16,902 nucleotides of DNA, taken from an uncultured Hyphomicrobiales bacterium. GTDB taxonomy: Bacteria; Pseudomonadota; Alphaproteobacteria; Rhizobiales; Beijerinckiaceae. Below, one piece after another: positions 7,210 to 14,110 of this stretch. The translations under genes were made by a program, and so were the position numbers. The notes beneath the pieces were generated by a model that was given only the letters and a program-made list of their open reading frames with translations, had not been told where the DNA came from and made no database searches. Numbering within the stretch: the stretch's first letter is position 1; each line of letters begins with the position of its first letter. Location of the stretch: the NCBI GenBank assembly GCA_903918155.1, contig CAIXDD010000156.1, forward strand, positions 1 through 16,902, given 5' to 3'.

Positions 7210-8073
7210 TTGCGCCTCGAAGATCTCGATTTCAGTAAGCTGCGGGCCTTCCAGCTTGTCGCGCAGGAAGGCTCGCAAAAGGCCGCGGCGGCGAAGCTGC
7301 GGCTCACCGTCTCCGCCGTCTCGGCCAAACTGACCCGGCTGGAGGAACTGCTGGGCGTCGAACTGTTTCGCCGCCAGGGCAAGGCGCTCGCGCTGACGGG
7401 GCCCGGAGAGCGATTGCTGGCGGAGATCGGCCCGGTGCTGGACGGCGCCGAGCGGGCCTTGTCCACCGTCACCTCCTTTTCGACCGAGGCGGGCAGCGTC
7501 TCCATCGCGGTGGGCGGCGATTACGCCTGGTTCTTCATTCCGCGTCTCAATCAATTCTGGACGCGCTTTCCTAATTTCGAACTCAACATGCGCGTATATC
7601 GCGCAGCCGACGCCCTGCTCGCGCTGCAAAAGGGACAGATTGATTTCTGCATGGGCGTCTATCCCCGCGTGCCGCGCGGAATCTCCGCGCAGGTGGTCGC
7701 GAATTCCCCATTCTCCCTCTTGCACAAGAGCGACGGCCAGACTGCGCGTCCGCGCATCGCCGACGTGGTGCAGGAGCGGCTGATCGCGCCGCGCGGCAGC
7801 GCCACGCGCGCGCTGATCGCCGCTTATGGCGGCGCTCTGGCGACGGCCAATACAGTGGAATGCCCCACCTGCCAGACGGCGGCCGACCTTGTGAGTCTGG
7901 GCGTGGGCCCGGCCATCGTTCACACATTATGCGTGGACCGTCGCTTGCCGGCGGGCGTGCGCTCGCTCGATCTGGGGCCGCGCTTCGGCTCCGTGCCCTT
8001 CGTCGTGCTTTACCGCAAGCATGCGCTCAAGCGGCCTGCGCTGCGGTTCATTTTCGAGCAGCTCACCGGCTGA
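7210..8073 (+). CDS. LysR-family transcriptional regulator
   Basis: This is a 287-residue regulator. The N-terminal winged helix-turn-helix fits the family: LSKLRAF-like DFSKLRAFQLVAQEGSQKAA, recognition region LRLTVSAVSAKLTRLEELLG, then VELFRRQGKALALTGPGERLL, through about residue 65. A linker helix and a periplasmic-binding-like effector domain follow (VSIAVGGDYAWFFIPRLNQF to the C-terminus), usually bound by an aromatic or related inducer. The start is taken as TTG at 7210, the only in-frame candidate; it has no good ribosome binding site. It is divergent from the cupin operon and upstream of the dehydrogenase-dioxygenase genes, so it probably controls both. The final residues FIFEQLTG end slightly short of the usual length of about 300. 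Confidence 0.92.
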   Translation: MRLEDLDFSKLRAFQLVAQEGSQKAAAAKLRLTVSAVSAKLTRLEELLGVELFRRQGKALALTGPGERLLAEIGPVLDGAERALSTVTSFSTEAGSVSIAVGGDYAWFFIPRLNQFWTRFPNFELNMRVYRAADALLALQKGQIDFCMGVYPRVPRGISAQVVANSPFSLLHKSDGQTARPRIADVVQERLIAPRGSATRALIAAYGGALATANTVECPTCQTAADLVSLGVGPAIVHTLCVDRRLPAGVRSLDLGPRFGSVPFVVLYRKHALKRPALRFIFEQLTG

Positions 8074-8219
8074 ACTTTTCCCCAATCGGCGCGGCGGGCG
8101 TTGTCCTGCGCGCGCGCCTCCTTTAGCTTGGGCGGGCGCCCTCGCGAAAATGGGCGCAACGCGCCGTCGGCAAAAAAGAGCGCGCGCACGGGCCCGAGCG
8201 CGCCATCACGGAGGAACGC

Positions 8220-8972
8220 ATGAAATTCGCAAATCAGGTCGCCATCGTCACCGGCGCGGGGCGCAATATCGGCGAGGAGATCGCGAAGAAGCTCGCGCTT
8301 GAAGGCGCAGCCGTCGCTGTTTTCGACCTCGACAAGGCGCGCGGCGAGAAAGTCGCCGCCGACATCGTCGCAAGCGGAGGCCGCGCGCAAGGATTCGTCT
8401 GCGACGTGAGCGGCGAGGACGACATCGCCCGCTGCGTCGCCGAGACGGTCGCCGCGTTCGGACGCATCGACATGCTCGTCAACAATGCGGCGATTTCCGA
8501 CAACAAGACCATGTTCGACATTACGACGGCGGAATGGAACAAGGTTCTCGCCGTAACGCTGACCGCGCCCTTCCTGCTCACGAAATATGTCGCAAAGCAC
8601 ATGATCGACAAAAAGATCGCGGGCCGCATCGTCAACGTCAGCTCCACTTCAGGTTATTACGGACGCGACCGCGCGACCGCCTATACGGCGGCGAAGGGCG
8701 GAATCGTGAATCTCACGCGCTCGCAGGCGATCCAGGTCGCCGCGCACAAGATCCGCGTGAACGCGGTGGTGCCCAACAAGATCGGCTCGCCCGTGGGCAA
8801 GGAGGAGTTCGATCCCACGCGCCCCGTCGTCAATCTCGTCGGGCGTCCCGGCGTTCCAGAAGACCTCGCCAACGCCGCGCTGTTCCTGCTGTCGGAAGAA
8901 TCGTCCTTCATCGTCGGCGCGGCGCTCTTTGTGGATGGCGGTTGCTCCACGATCATGCCCGGCAATTCTTGA
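8220..8972 (+). CDS. Short-chain dehydrogenase/reductase (SDR), NAD-type
   Basis: This is a 250-residue Rossmann-fold oxidoreductase starting at ATG with GGAGG at 8210-8214. It has the cofactor loop TGAGRNIG (residues 11-18), an acidic Asp36 at the end of strand 2 that favours NAD(H), and NNAA (88-91). The catalytic Ser142, Tyr155 and Lys159 lie in SSTSGYYGR and YTAAK. The Asn of the usual VNL catalytic-tetrad motif is Thr113 (VLAVTLTAPF), an uncommon change. The C-terminus has the typical FIVGAALFVDGG. It leads a plus-strand operon whose next genes are the extradiol dioxygenase subunits, 58 bases on. A role as a dihydrodiol- or hydroxy-acid-type dehydrogenase in the ring-degradation pathway is inferred; the substrate is unknown. 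Confidence 0.93.
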   Translation: MKFANQVAIVTGAGRNIGEEIAKKLALEGAAVAVFDLDKARGEKVAADIVASGGRAQGFVCDVSGEDDIARCVAETVAAFGRIDMLVNNAAISDNKTMFDITTAEWNKVLAVTLTAPFLLTKYVAKHMIDKKIAGRIVNVSSTSGYYGRDRATAYTAAKGGIVNLTRSQAIQVAAHKIRVNAVVPNKIGSPVGKEEFDPTRPVVNLVGRPGVPEDLANAALFLLSEESSFIVGAALFVDGGCSTIMPGNS

Positions 8973-9030
8973 GATTGCTTCGCGCTGCGGTCTTGCTAAA
9001 GTCGCCGCGCATTTTGGGAGAACGCGCGCC

Positions 9031-9279
9031 ATGAGCGCTTATGCGCTGAACAAGATCCTGCGCGAGGTGAACCGCAATCCGCAAATCCGCGAGCGGTTCA
9101 TGCAGGACGCCGCGGCGGTCGCCGCCGATTTCGATCTCACCGACGAGGAGCGCGCGGCCGTCGTCGCGCGTGACGTCGGGAAGCTTTATAAAATGGGCGC
9201 GCATGGCCTCATCCTGCGCCCTTTCACCATCCTTCATCAGATGTCGGAACCCGACTATCTGCGCGCGATCAGAGGTTGA
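9031..9279 (+). CDS. LigA-like small subunit of an extradiol dioxygenase
   Basis: This is an 82-residue, mostly helical protein (ALNKILREVNRNPQIRERFM, LTDEERAAVVARDVGKLYKMGAHGLILRPF). The pattern matches the LigA fold, which caps the active site of protocatechuate 4,5-dioxygenase-type enzymes. The start ATG at 9031 has GGGAG at 9016-9020; a GTG far upstream lies inside the SDR gene and is rejected. The protein is much shorter than Sphingobium LigA (about 139 residues) and covers only the core domain. Its stop is followed after one base by the catalytic-subunit ATG, which implies translational coupling and an alpha-beta complex. LxxMGAHxxL-type segments in LigA form the substrate lid; assignment by pattern is good, the exact substrate is not known. 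Confidence 0.85.
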   Translation: MSAYALNKILREVNRNPQIRERFMQDAAAVAADFDLTDEERAAVVARDVGKLYKMGAHGLILRPFTILHQMSEPDYLRAIRG

Positions 9280-9280
9280 C

Positions 9281-10096
9281 ATGCCCATCGTCTACGCTTG
9301 CGCCGCCAGCCATGCGCCCGGCATCCGCGCCTGGACGGACGCCTGCCCGGCCGACCAGAAGGACCGCCTGTTTTCGGGCTTCGAGCAGATCACCGCAGGA
9401 CTCGCGCAAGCGAAGCCCGATGTGGTGCTGCTGCTCACCTCCGAACATTGGGCGAATTTTTTCGAACATGTCGGCGCGTTCTGCATCGGGCGCGGGGAGA
9501 GTTTCGAAGGCCCTGTCGAGCCGTGGCTGGGCGTGGAGAAAACGCGCTACGCCGGCGATCCCGCTTTCGCCGAACGTTTGCTGAACCATTGTTACGCGAA
9601 CGGTTTTGAGCCGAGCTTTTCCCATGAGATGAAGCTCGATCACGGATCCATGGTGCCGCTGTCCTTCCTGCAAAAGGACGCGAGCTGGCGCCTTGTGCCG
9701 CTCATGTTCAATACGCTGGCCGCGCCGCGCGCCACGCCCGCGCGCTGCCTGGCGCTTGGCCGCACCCTGCGCGCTGCGCTCGACGCCGCGCCCGAGCGCG
9801 TCGCGATCATCGCCACCGGCGGGCTCTCGCATGACCCCGGCGAAGTGAATCATGGACATATCGACACAGCGTTCGACGCAGCCTTTCTGGAGCGTCTCGC
9901 CGGCGCGCGGCTCGATAAACTCGCCGCCTATACCGATGCGCAGATCGCCGCCGCCGGCGCTGGCGCATGGGAGCTGCTCGCATGGATCTGCCTTGCCGGA
10001 CTCATGGGCGAGCGGAAGGCCCGCGTGATCGCTTACGAAGCCGTGAAGCCATGGGCGACAGGCATCGGCCTTGTCGCTTATGACCATGCAGCCTGA
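9281..10096 (+). CDS. LigB-type class III extradiol ring-cleavage dioxygenase, catalytic subunit
   Basis: This is a 271-residue non-heme Fe(II) dioxygenase that should open a catechol-like ring next to the diol. The start ATG lies one base after the LigA-like stop. The family's active-site residues can be placed: metal ligands His11 (ASHAPG), His56 (TSEHWANFF) and Glu231 (AGAWELLAW). The acid/base His184 lies in ATGGLSHDPGE. His121 (LDHGSMVPL) is the usual second-shell motif. Length is close to LigB (about 300). All catalytic residues are present, so the enzyme is probably active. Related enzymes act on protocatechuate, gallate, 2-aminophenol or their methylated forms; the sequence alone does not choose among them. 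It is followed 19 bases later by an alpha/beta hydrolase. Confidence 0.93.
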   Translation: MPIVYACAASHAPGIRAWTDACPADQKDRLFSGFEQITAGLAQAKPDVVLLLTSEHWANFFEHVGAFCIGRGESFEGPVEPWLGVEKTRYAGDPAFAERLLNHCYANGFEPSFSHEMKLDHGSMVPLSFLQKDASWRLVPLMFNTLAAPRATPARCLALGRTLRAALDAAPERVAIIATGGLSHDPGEVNHGHIDTAFDAAFLERLAGARLDKLAAYTDAQIAAAGAGAWELLAWICLAGLMGERKARVIAYEAVKPWATGIGLVAYDHAA

Positions 10097-10115
10097 TCAG
10101 ATGAAAGGAAGCCTC

Positions 10116-10904
10116 ATGTTCGCCGCCCTGCGCGATGGAACGCGCATCGCTTACAAGATCCATGGCGATCCCGGCAACGCCAGACGCGTCGCGCTCGTCC
10201 ATTCGCTCGCGATGGACCATACGTTCTGGTCGCCTGTCGCCGAGCGCCTCGCGGCGGACGCAGCCGTCCTGACGATCGATTGTCGCGGCCATGGCGCGTC
10301 CGACAAACCCGCCGGACCCTATGTCGTCGAGCAATTCGCCGATGATCTCGCCGATGTTATGAGCCATATCGGCTGGGATCGCGCGGTCGTCGCAGGCGCC
10401 TCGATGGGCGGCTGCGTTTCGCTCGCCTTCGCCATTCGCCATGGCGCGCGCGTCGCCGGGCTTGGCCTGTTCGACACGACCGCCTGCTATGGCGACAACG
10501 CCCTGCCGGCATGGCGCGAGCGCGCCGACAAGGCGATGAGCGAGGGGCTCGCCGGACTCATAGATTTTCAGAAAACCCGCTGGTTCAGCGACGCGTTCCG
10601 GCAGGCCCATCCGCACGTCGTGCAGGAGTGCGTCGACGTGTTCCTGCGCAATGAATTGCCGGCCTATGCGGCGACCTGCGTGATGCTGGGAACGGCGGAT
10701 CTTCGCCCTGGCCTAGGCTCGATCACGGCGCCGACGCGCATTCTGGTGGGCGAGGAGGATTACGCAACGCCGGTCGCCATGGCGCAGGCGATGCACGCCG
10801 GCATCGCGGGCTCGACGCTGCGCATCGTGAAAGGCGCGCGCCATCTCTCGCCGCTGGAGATCCCCGACGACGTGGCCGCCGAAATGCGCCTGCTGCTGAA
10901 TTGA
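10116..10904 (+). CDS. Alpha/beta hydrolase, 3-oxoadipate enol-lactonase/meta-cleavage hydrolase-like
   Basis: This is a 262-residue hydrolase. ATG at 10116 is chosen because AAAGGAA lies just upstream; an in-frame ATG at 10101 is an alternative. The catalytic triad is visible: Ser96 in GASMGG, Asp215 in GEEDYATP, His243 in GARHLSPLE. The oxyanion-hole region is LVHSLAMDHTFW (residues 27-38), and IDCRGHGASDKPAG is the typical strand-4 loop. It resembles PcaD enol-lactonases, but similar folds hydrolyse meta-cleavage products and deformylate pyridine-ring products. Being the last gene of the SDR-LigA-LigB operon, it probably hydrolyses the ring-opened product or a lactone derived from it. The reaction is inferred, the fold is certain. 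Confidence 0.92.
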   Translation: MFAALRDGTRIAYKIHGDPGNARRVALVHSLAMDHTFWSPVAERLAADAAVLTIDCRGHGASDKPAGPYVVEQFADDLADVMSHIGWDRAVVAGASMGGCVSLAFAIRHGARVAGLGLFDTTACYGDNALPAWRERADKAMSEGLAGLIDFQKTRWFSDAFRQAHPHVVQECVDVFLRNELPAYAATCVMLGTADLRPGLGSITAPTRILVGEEDYATPVAMAQAMHAGIAGSTLRIVKGARHLSPLEIPDDVAAEMRLLLN

Positions 10905-10929
10905 GCGGGCGCGCCTTCGCGCGCCCCGC
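10905..10929. terminator. Possible bidirectional terminator hairpin between convergent genes
   Basis: GCGGGCGCGC (10905-10914) pairs with GCGCGCCCCGC (10919-10929) around a CTTC loop, with one bulged base. It fills most of the 31-base gap between the convergent hydrolase and receptor genes. There is no T-tract on either side, so termination efficiency is uncertain. Confidence 0.45.
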
Positions 10930-10935
10930 CCTGCC

Positions 10936-11940
10936 TCACTTGGCGAGATCGATCACGTCTTTGGGCGCCTCGACGATCAGTTTCGTGATGCGCGCAAGAT
11001 CGTCGCCGGTGATATGTTCGACATAGATCTTGAGCTTGTCGGCCTCGGCGAGAAAATCCTTGTCCTTCATCATCTGATCGAAGGCCGCGCGCAGGGCGTT
11101 CGCACGGTCTGCGGGAACGCCGGGCGGCAGGAACGCGCTGCGGCCGAAATCGGATTCGGCGGACAGGAATTCCGCGACGCGCTTGTGCAGCGGATCGGTC
11201 ATCACCTCCGCAAGCGTCGGAACGTCCGGCGCAGACGGATCGCGGGTGATGGAGGCGAAGACGATGGGGATGATCTTCTTCTCTTCGATTTCACGCGGCA
11301 ACGCGAGCTGAACGCTCAACCATGACGCGCCGCGGCCTTCGACCTCGCCGCGCATCATCGCCAAGTTCAGGTCGGCGGCGCCCTTGTAGCCGGTGACGAT
11401 CTTGAATTTCGTGCCGACGAATTTATTCAAAATATTGGGCACGATATAGGTGGGCGAACTCGGGCCCGTGGCGCCGATCACCACTTCATGGTCGCGCGCC
11501 TGCGCCACGCTCTTCGCCTTCGCCGTATGCCAGACCGACAGCATATTGCGCACCGGCGCCATATTGCCGAGCCAGATCCATTCGCGCGCGTCATATTTCG
11601 CATATTCCGGCTGCAACACCTGATGCAGGACGATGGTCTGCTGCGTCATGGCGATCGTGAGGCCGTCGCGCGCGATCGTATTGTGCATCTGGTTGGCGAC
11701 CTGAAGCCCGCCGGACTGGCCGCCTGCGAATTTCGTGACGATCTTCGGATTGCCCGGAATATATTTGGGCATGTGTTCGGCGAGCGCGCGCGCATAAGGG
11801 TCAAAGCTTCCGCCAGGATCCGAACCGATGATGAAGGAGATCGTCTTGCCCTTGAAAAACTCCTCCACCGTCTGCGCCTTTGCGCCGACAGACAGAAGGG
11901 AGACAAGCGCGGCGACGCCAAGTCTTGCGGCGATGTTCAT
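10936..11940 (-). CDS. TctC/Bug-like solute receptor, third of the tandem trio
   Basis: This is a 334-residue periplasmic receptor and the last gene of the UbiD operon. The start ATG has AGGGAG seven bases upstream. The signal peptide (MNIAARLGVAALVSLLSVGAKA) is probably cleaved after residue 22. Family landmarks are present: EEFFKGKTISFIIGSDPGGS, FDPYARALAEHMP, AGGQSGGLQVANQ, ARDGLTIAMTQQ and KIVTGYKGAADLNLAMMRGE. The loop SFDPYAR matches the conserved Asp that holds a ligand carboxylate in Bug proteins. It is 15 bases downstream of the previous receptor. Sequence divergence from its two neighbours is high, so these are old paralogs with possibly different ligands rather than a recent duplication. 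Confidence 0.9.
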   Translation of the reverse strand: MNIAARLGVAALVSLLSVGAKAQTVEEFFKGKTISFIIGSDPGGSFDPYARALAEHMPKYIPGNPKIVTKFAGGQSGGLQVANQMHNTIARDGLTIAMTQQTIVLHQVLQPEYAKYDAREWIWLGNMAPVRNMLSVWHTAKAKSVAQARDHEVVIGATGPSSPTYIVPNILNKFVGTKFKIVTGYKGAADLNLAMMRGEVEGRGASWLSVQLALPREIEEKKIIPIVFASITRDPSAPDVPTLAEVMTDPLHKRVAEFLSAESDFGRSAFLPPGVPADRANALRAAFDQMMKDKDFLAEADKLKIYVEHITGDDLARITKLIVEAPKDVIDLAK

Positions 11941-11955
11941 CGAAAATCTCCCTGC

Positions 11956-12981
11956 CTATTTGCCCAGCGCGGCCTTGACGCGCGCGATCGTCTCGGAATC
12001 CGTCTTGTACATGCGCGCGACCAGCTCCTGCACCTGTTGGCCGGTGCTGGGCAGAACGTCGATGTTCATTTTCGCCGCCTCCGCCAGAAGCTCGGGATCT
12101 TTCATCGTCGCGTCGAACGCGCGGCGCAACATCGCAACGCGCGCATCGTCCACGCCGGGAGGCAGGATCATCGGACGCGCGAAAGCGCTCTGGCCGTAGA
12201 ACATTTCAAGCACGCGCCGGTCGCTGTCATTGCGCGCGAGTCCGCTCATCAGCGGGACGCCCAGCTTGTTGAGTTCGGGATGGCCGGTCATGTCCTCCTG
12301 CGCGAAGACGCGGGCGAACAGGTCGCTCTTCAAGACGTCGGGATATTGCACCTTCACGGTGGACCAGCCCACGCCGCAAATCCCCTGCACTTCTCCGCGC
12401 TCCACGGCGAGCGTCACTTCCCGCGCGCCCTTGTAGCCCGTGACGATCTTGATCTTCGCGCCGAGCACGGAATTCGCCATGGCCGGAAAATCGAACGTCG
12501 TGCTGCCCGCCGCCGTCGCGCCGAGAATGGAGGGCGTGGTCACGAAATCCGCCGGCGTCTTGATGGGCGCGTCGCGCCGCACGAGACAGACCAGCGTTTC
12601 CGAATGCGCATTGCCGAGATAGATGAAGCGGCTTGGATCATAGGTCTTGCGCAGGCTTTCGGTGAGCAAGGGTTCTACGATGATGCCGGGGAAGACGAGG
12701 CCGATGAACGTGCCGTCCTTGGGCGCGATATTATAGAGATGGCCCGCGACCACGCCGCCGCCGGCGCCCGGCATGTTGGAGGCGATGACATTCGGCGCGC
12801 CGGGAATGTGGCGACCCAGATGGCGCGCCACAAGGCGCCCATAGGTGTCGAGCCCGCCGCCTGTCGACGAGCCGATCCCGATCGTGACGCTCTTGTCCTT
12901 GAAGGACGCGTCCTGCGCCGCGCTTGCGCCGCACCCAAAAGCGAGCGCGCCGAGCGCGCCGATGATCGCACGAATGTTCAT
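11956..12981 (-). CDS. TctC/Bug-like solute receptor, second of the tandem trio
   Basis: This is a 341-residue periplasmic receptor. The start is the ATG at 12981-12979, directly behind AGGAG (12990-12986); an in-frame ATG four codons earlier overlaps that ribosome binding site and is rejected. The signal sequence is MNIRAIIGALGALAFGCGASA, cleaved near residue 21. A Cys at residue 16 follows AFG, which is a poor lipobox, so lipoprotein status is doubtful. Landmarks are KSVTIGIGSSTGGGLDTYGRL, NMPGAGGGVVAGHL, APKDGTFIGLV, and KIVTGYKGAREVTLAVERGE. It lies 33 bases after the first receptor and 15 bases before the third. It probably binds an organic or aromatic acid delivered to a TctAB-type permease encoded elsewhere. 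Confidence 0.9.
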   Translation of the reverse strand: MNIRAIIGALGALAFGCGASAAQDASFKDKSVTIGIGSSTGGGLDTYGRLVARHLGRHIPGAPNVIASNMPGAGGGVVAGHLYNIAPKDGTFIGLVFPGIIVEPLLTESLRKTYDPSRFIYLGNAHSETLVCLVRRDAPIKTPADFVTTPSILGATAAGSTTFDFPAMANSVLGAKIKIVTGYKGAREVTLAVERGEVQGICGVGWSTVKVQYPDVLKSDLFARVFAQEDMTGHPELNKLGVPLMSGLARNDSDRRVLEMFYGQSAFARPMILPPGVDDARVAMLRRAFDATMKDPELLAEAAKMNIDVLPSTGQQVQELVARMYKTDSETIARVKAALGK

Positions 12982-13014
12982 GTGTCTCCTCATCGCGTGA
13001 CGAAAGGCGCCCGC

Positions 13015-14049
13015 TTATTCCATAGCCTTGCTGGCGCGCTCGATAATGGCCGGCGGCGCGCTCAAAATGTCGGCCGCTATTTTCTGCAATTCCACGCCCG
13101 AGGTCGGCTCGATCTCGAGATTGCGGCGCTCCGCTTCGGCGCGGAAGACGGGATCCGCCGTCATCTTGTCGAAGGCGGCGCGCAGCGCGGACAGACGATC
13201 CTGCGGGATGGCGGGAGGGGCGATCAGCGCGCGGCCTATGGCCGCTCCTGCGGAGGCGAATTCGATTATCTTCCTTGTTTCAGGATCGCTCACCAATTCC
13301 TGCATCAGCGGCGCGTCTTTCATTTCGCCATTGCGTCGCAGGCCCGCCTGCATGGCGACGATCATGTCGCCGCGGGCGATCGTGTCCTTATGCGTCGCGC
13401 GCCAGGAATTCCACGCGGAGGAGACGAAATCCACCTCGCCGCGCTCCAGCGCGAGCACGGAATCCGCCGAGCCCTTATAACCGCACACGATGTCGAACTT
13501 GAAGCCGGCCAGCGCCTTCAGCATCGCGGGATATTGGTAGCTTTGCGAATTCTTGCCCGTGCAGCCGCCCACGGTCTTCACGCTCGCGAGATCTTTCGCC
13601 TGCGTGGCGGGCGCGCCCTTGCGGAAAACGAAAGCGGTGTTCACCGGCGCGAAAGAGCCGATGTAATGCATCTCCTGCACTTTCCACTTGCCTACCGCCG
13701 GCTCGAGAATCTGCGTATGGGCGATGGTCTCGGGGAACAAGGCGATGGTGGAGCCGTCGCGCGGCGCCTGCGCATAGAAAAACGCGGTCGCGACGACGCC
13801 GCCGCCGCCGGGACGATTTTCGACGATGATATTGGGCTGGCCGGGACTGTGGGCCTTCATATAGTCGGCCGCGAGGCGCGCGTAGAAATCATAGGAGCCG
13901 CCCGGCGGATGGCCCAGCATGATGCGCAGCGTTCCGCCCTTCCAGAACTCGGCGGGGCTTTGGGCCTGCGCGGGCGCGCAAAGGCCAAGCGCCGCACTGG
14001 CGGCGAATGCGGCGGCGGAAATGGCGTGACGTGCGGTCGATCCGATCAT
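13015..14049 (-). CDS. TctC/Bug-like solute receptor, first of the tandem trio
   Basis: This is a 344-residue periplasmic receptor. The start ATG has AGGGAAGGG seven bases upstream. The signal peptide (MIGSTARHAISAAAFAASAA through APAQAQ) is cleaved near residue 30. Of the four receptors here it is nearest to the canonical family pattern: LRIMLGHPPGGSYDFYARL, IIVENRPGGGGVVATAF, APRDGSTIALF, FDIVCGYKGSADSVLALERGE. ENRPGGGG matches the classic ENRPGAGG loop of Bug proteins. It lies 61 bases after the UbiD-type decarboxylase stop, and no terminator is visible in that gap, so it should be co-transcribed with it. This supports uptake of a carboxylated aromatic that the decarboxylase then uses. Confidence 0.92.
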   Translation of the reverse strand: MIGSTARHAISAAAFAASAALGLCAPAQAQSPAEFWKGGTLRIMLGHPPGGSYDFYARLAADYMKAHSPGQPNIIVENRPGGGGVVATAFFYAQAPRDGSTIALFPETIAHTQILEPAVGKWKVQEMHYIGSFAPVNTAFVFRKGAPATQAKDLASVKTVGGCTGKNSQSYQYPAMLKALAGFKFDIVCGYKGSADSVLALERGEVDFVSSAWNSWRATHKDTIARGDMIVAMQAGLRRNGEMKDAPLMQELVSDPETRKIIEFASAGAAIGRALIAPPAIPQDRLSALRAAFDKMTADPVFRAEAERRNLEIEPTSGVELQKIAADILSAPPAIIERASKAME

Positions 14050-14110
14050 GGCGATCCCTTCCCTGTCGCAGCCGCAGCGCGCGGCGCGCGGCGAAACATG
14101 CTGCAGAAAC

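Noticed and set aside
7170..7238. A 22-residue open frame ahead of and overlapping the LysR start, possible leader peptide
   Set aside because: It has no ribosome binding site and no regulatory hairpin or codon run, and it is out of frame with the regulator.
8101..8127. TTGTCC and TTTAGC as a promoter for the SDR operon
   Set aside because: The spacing is 15 bases and both boxes are poor matches, so it is not distinguishable from chance.
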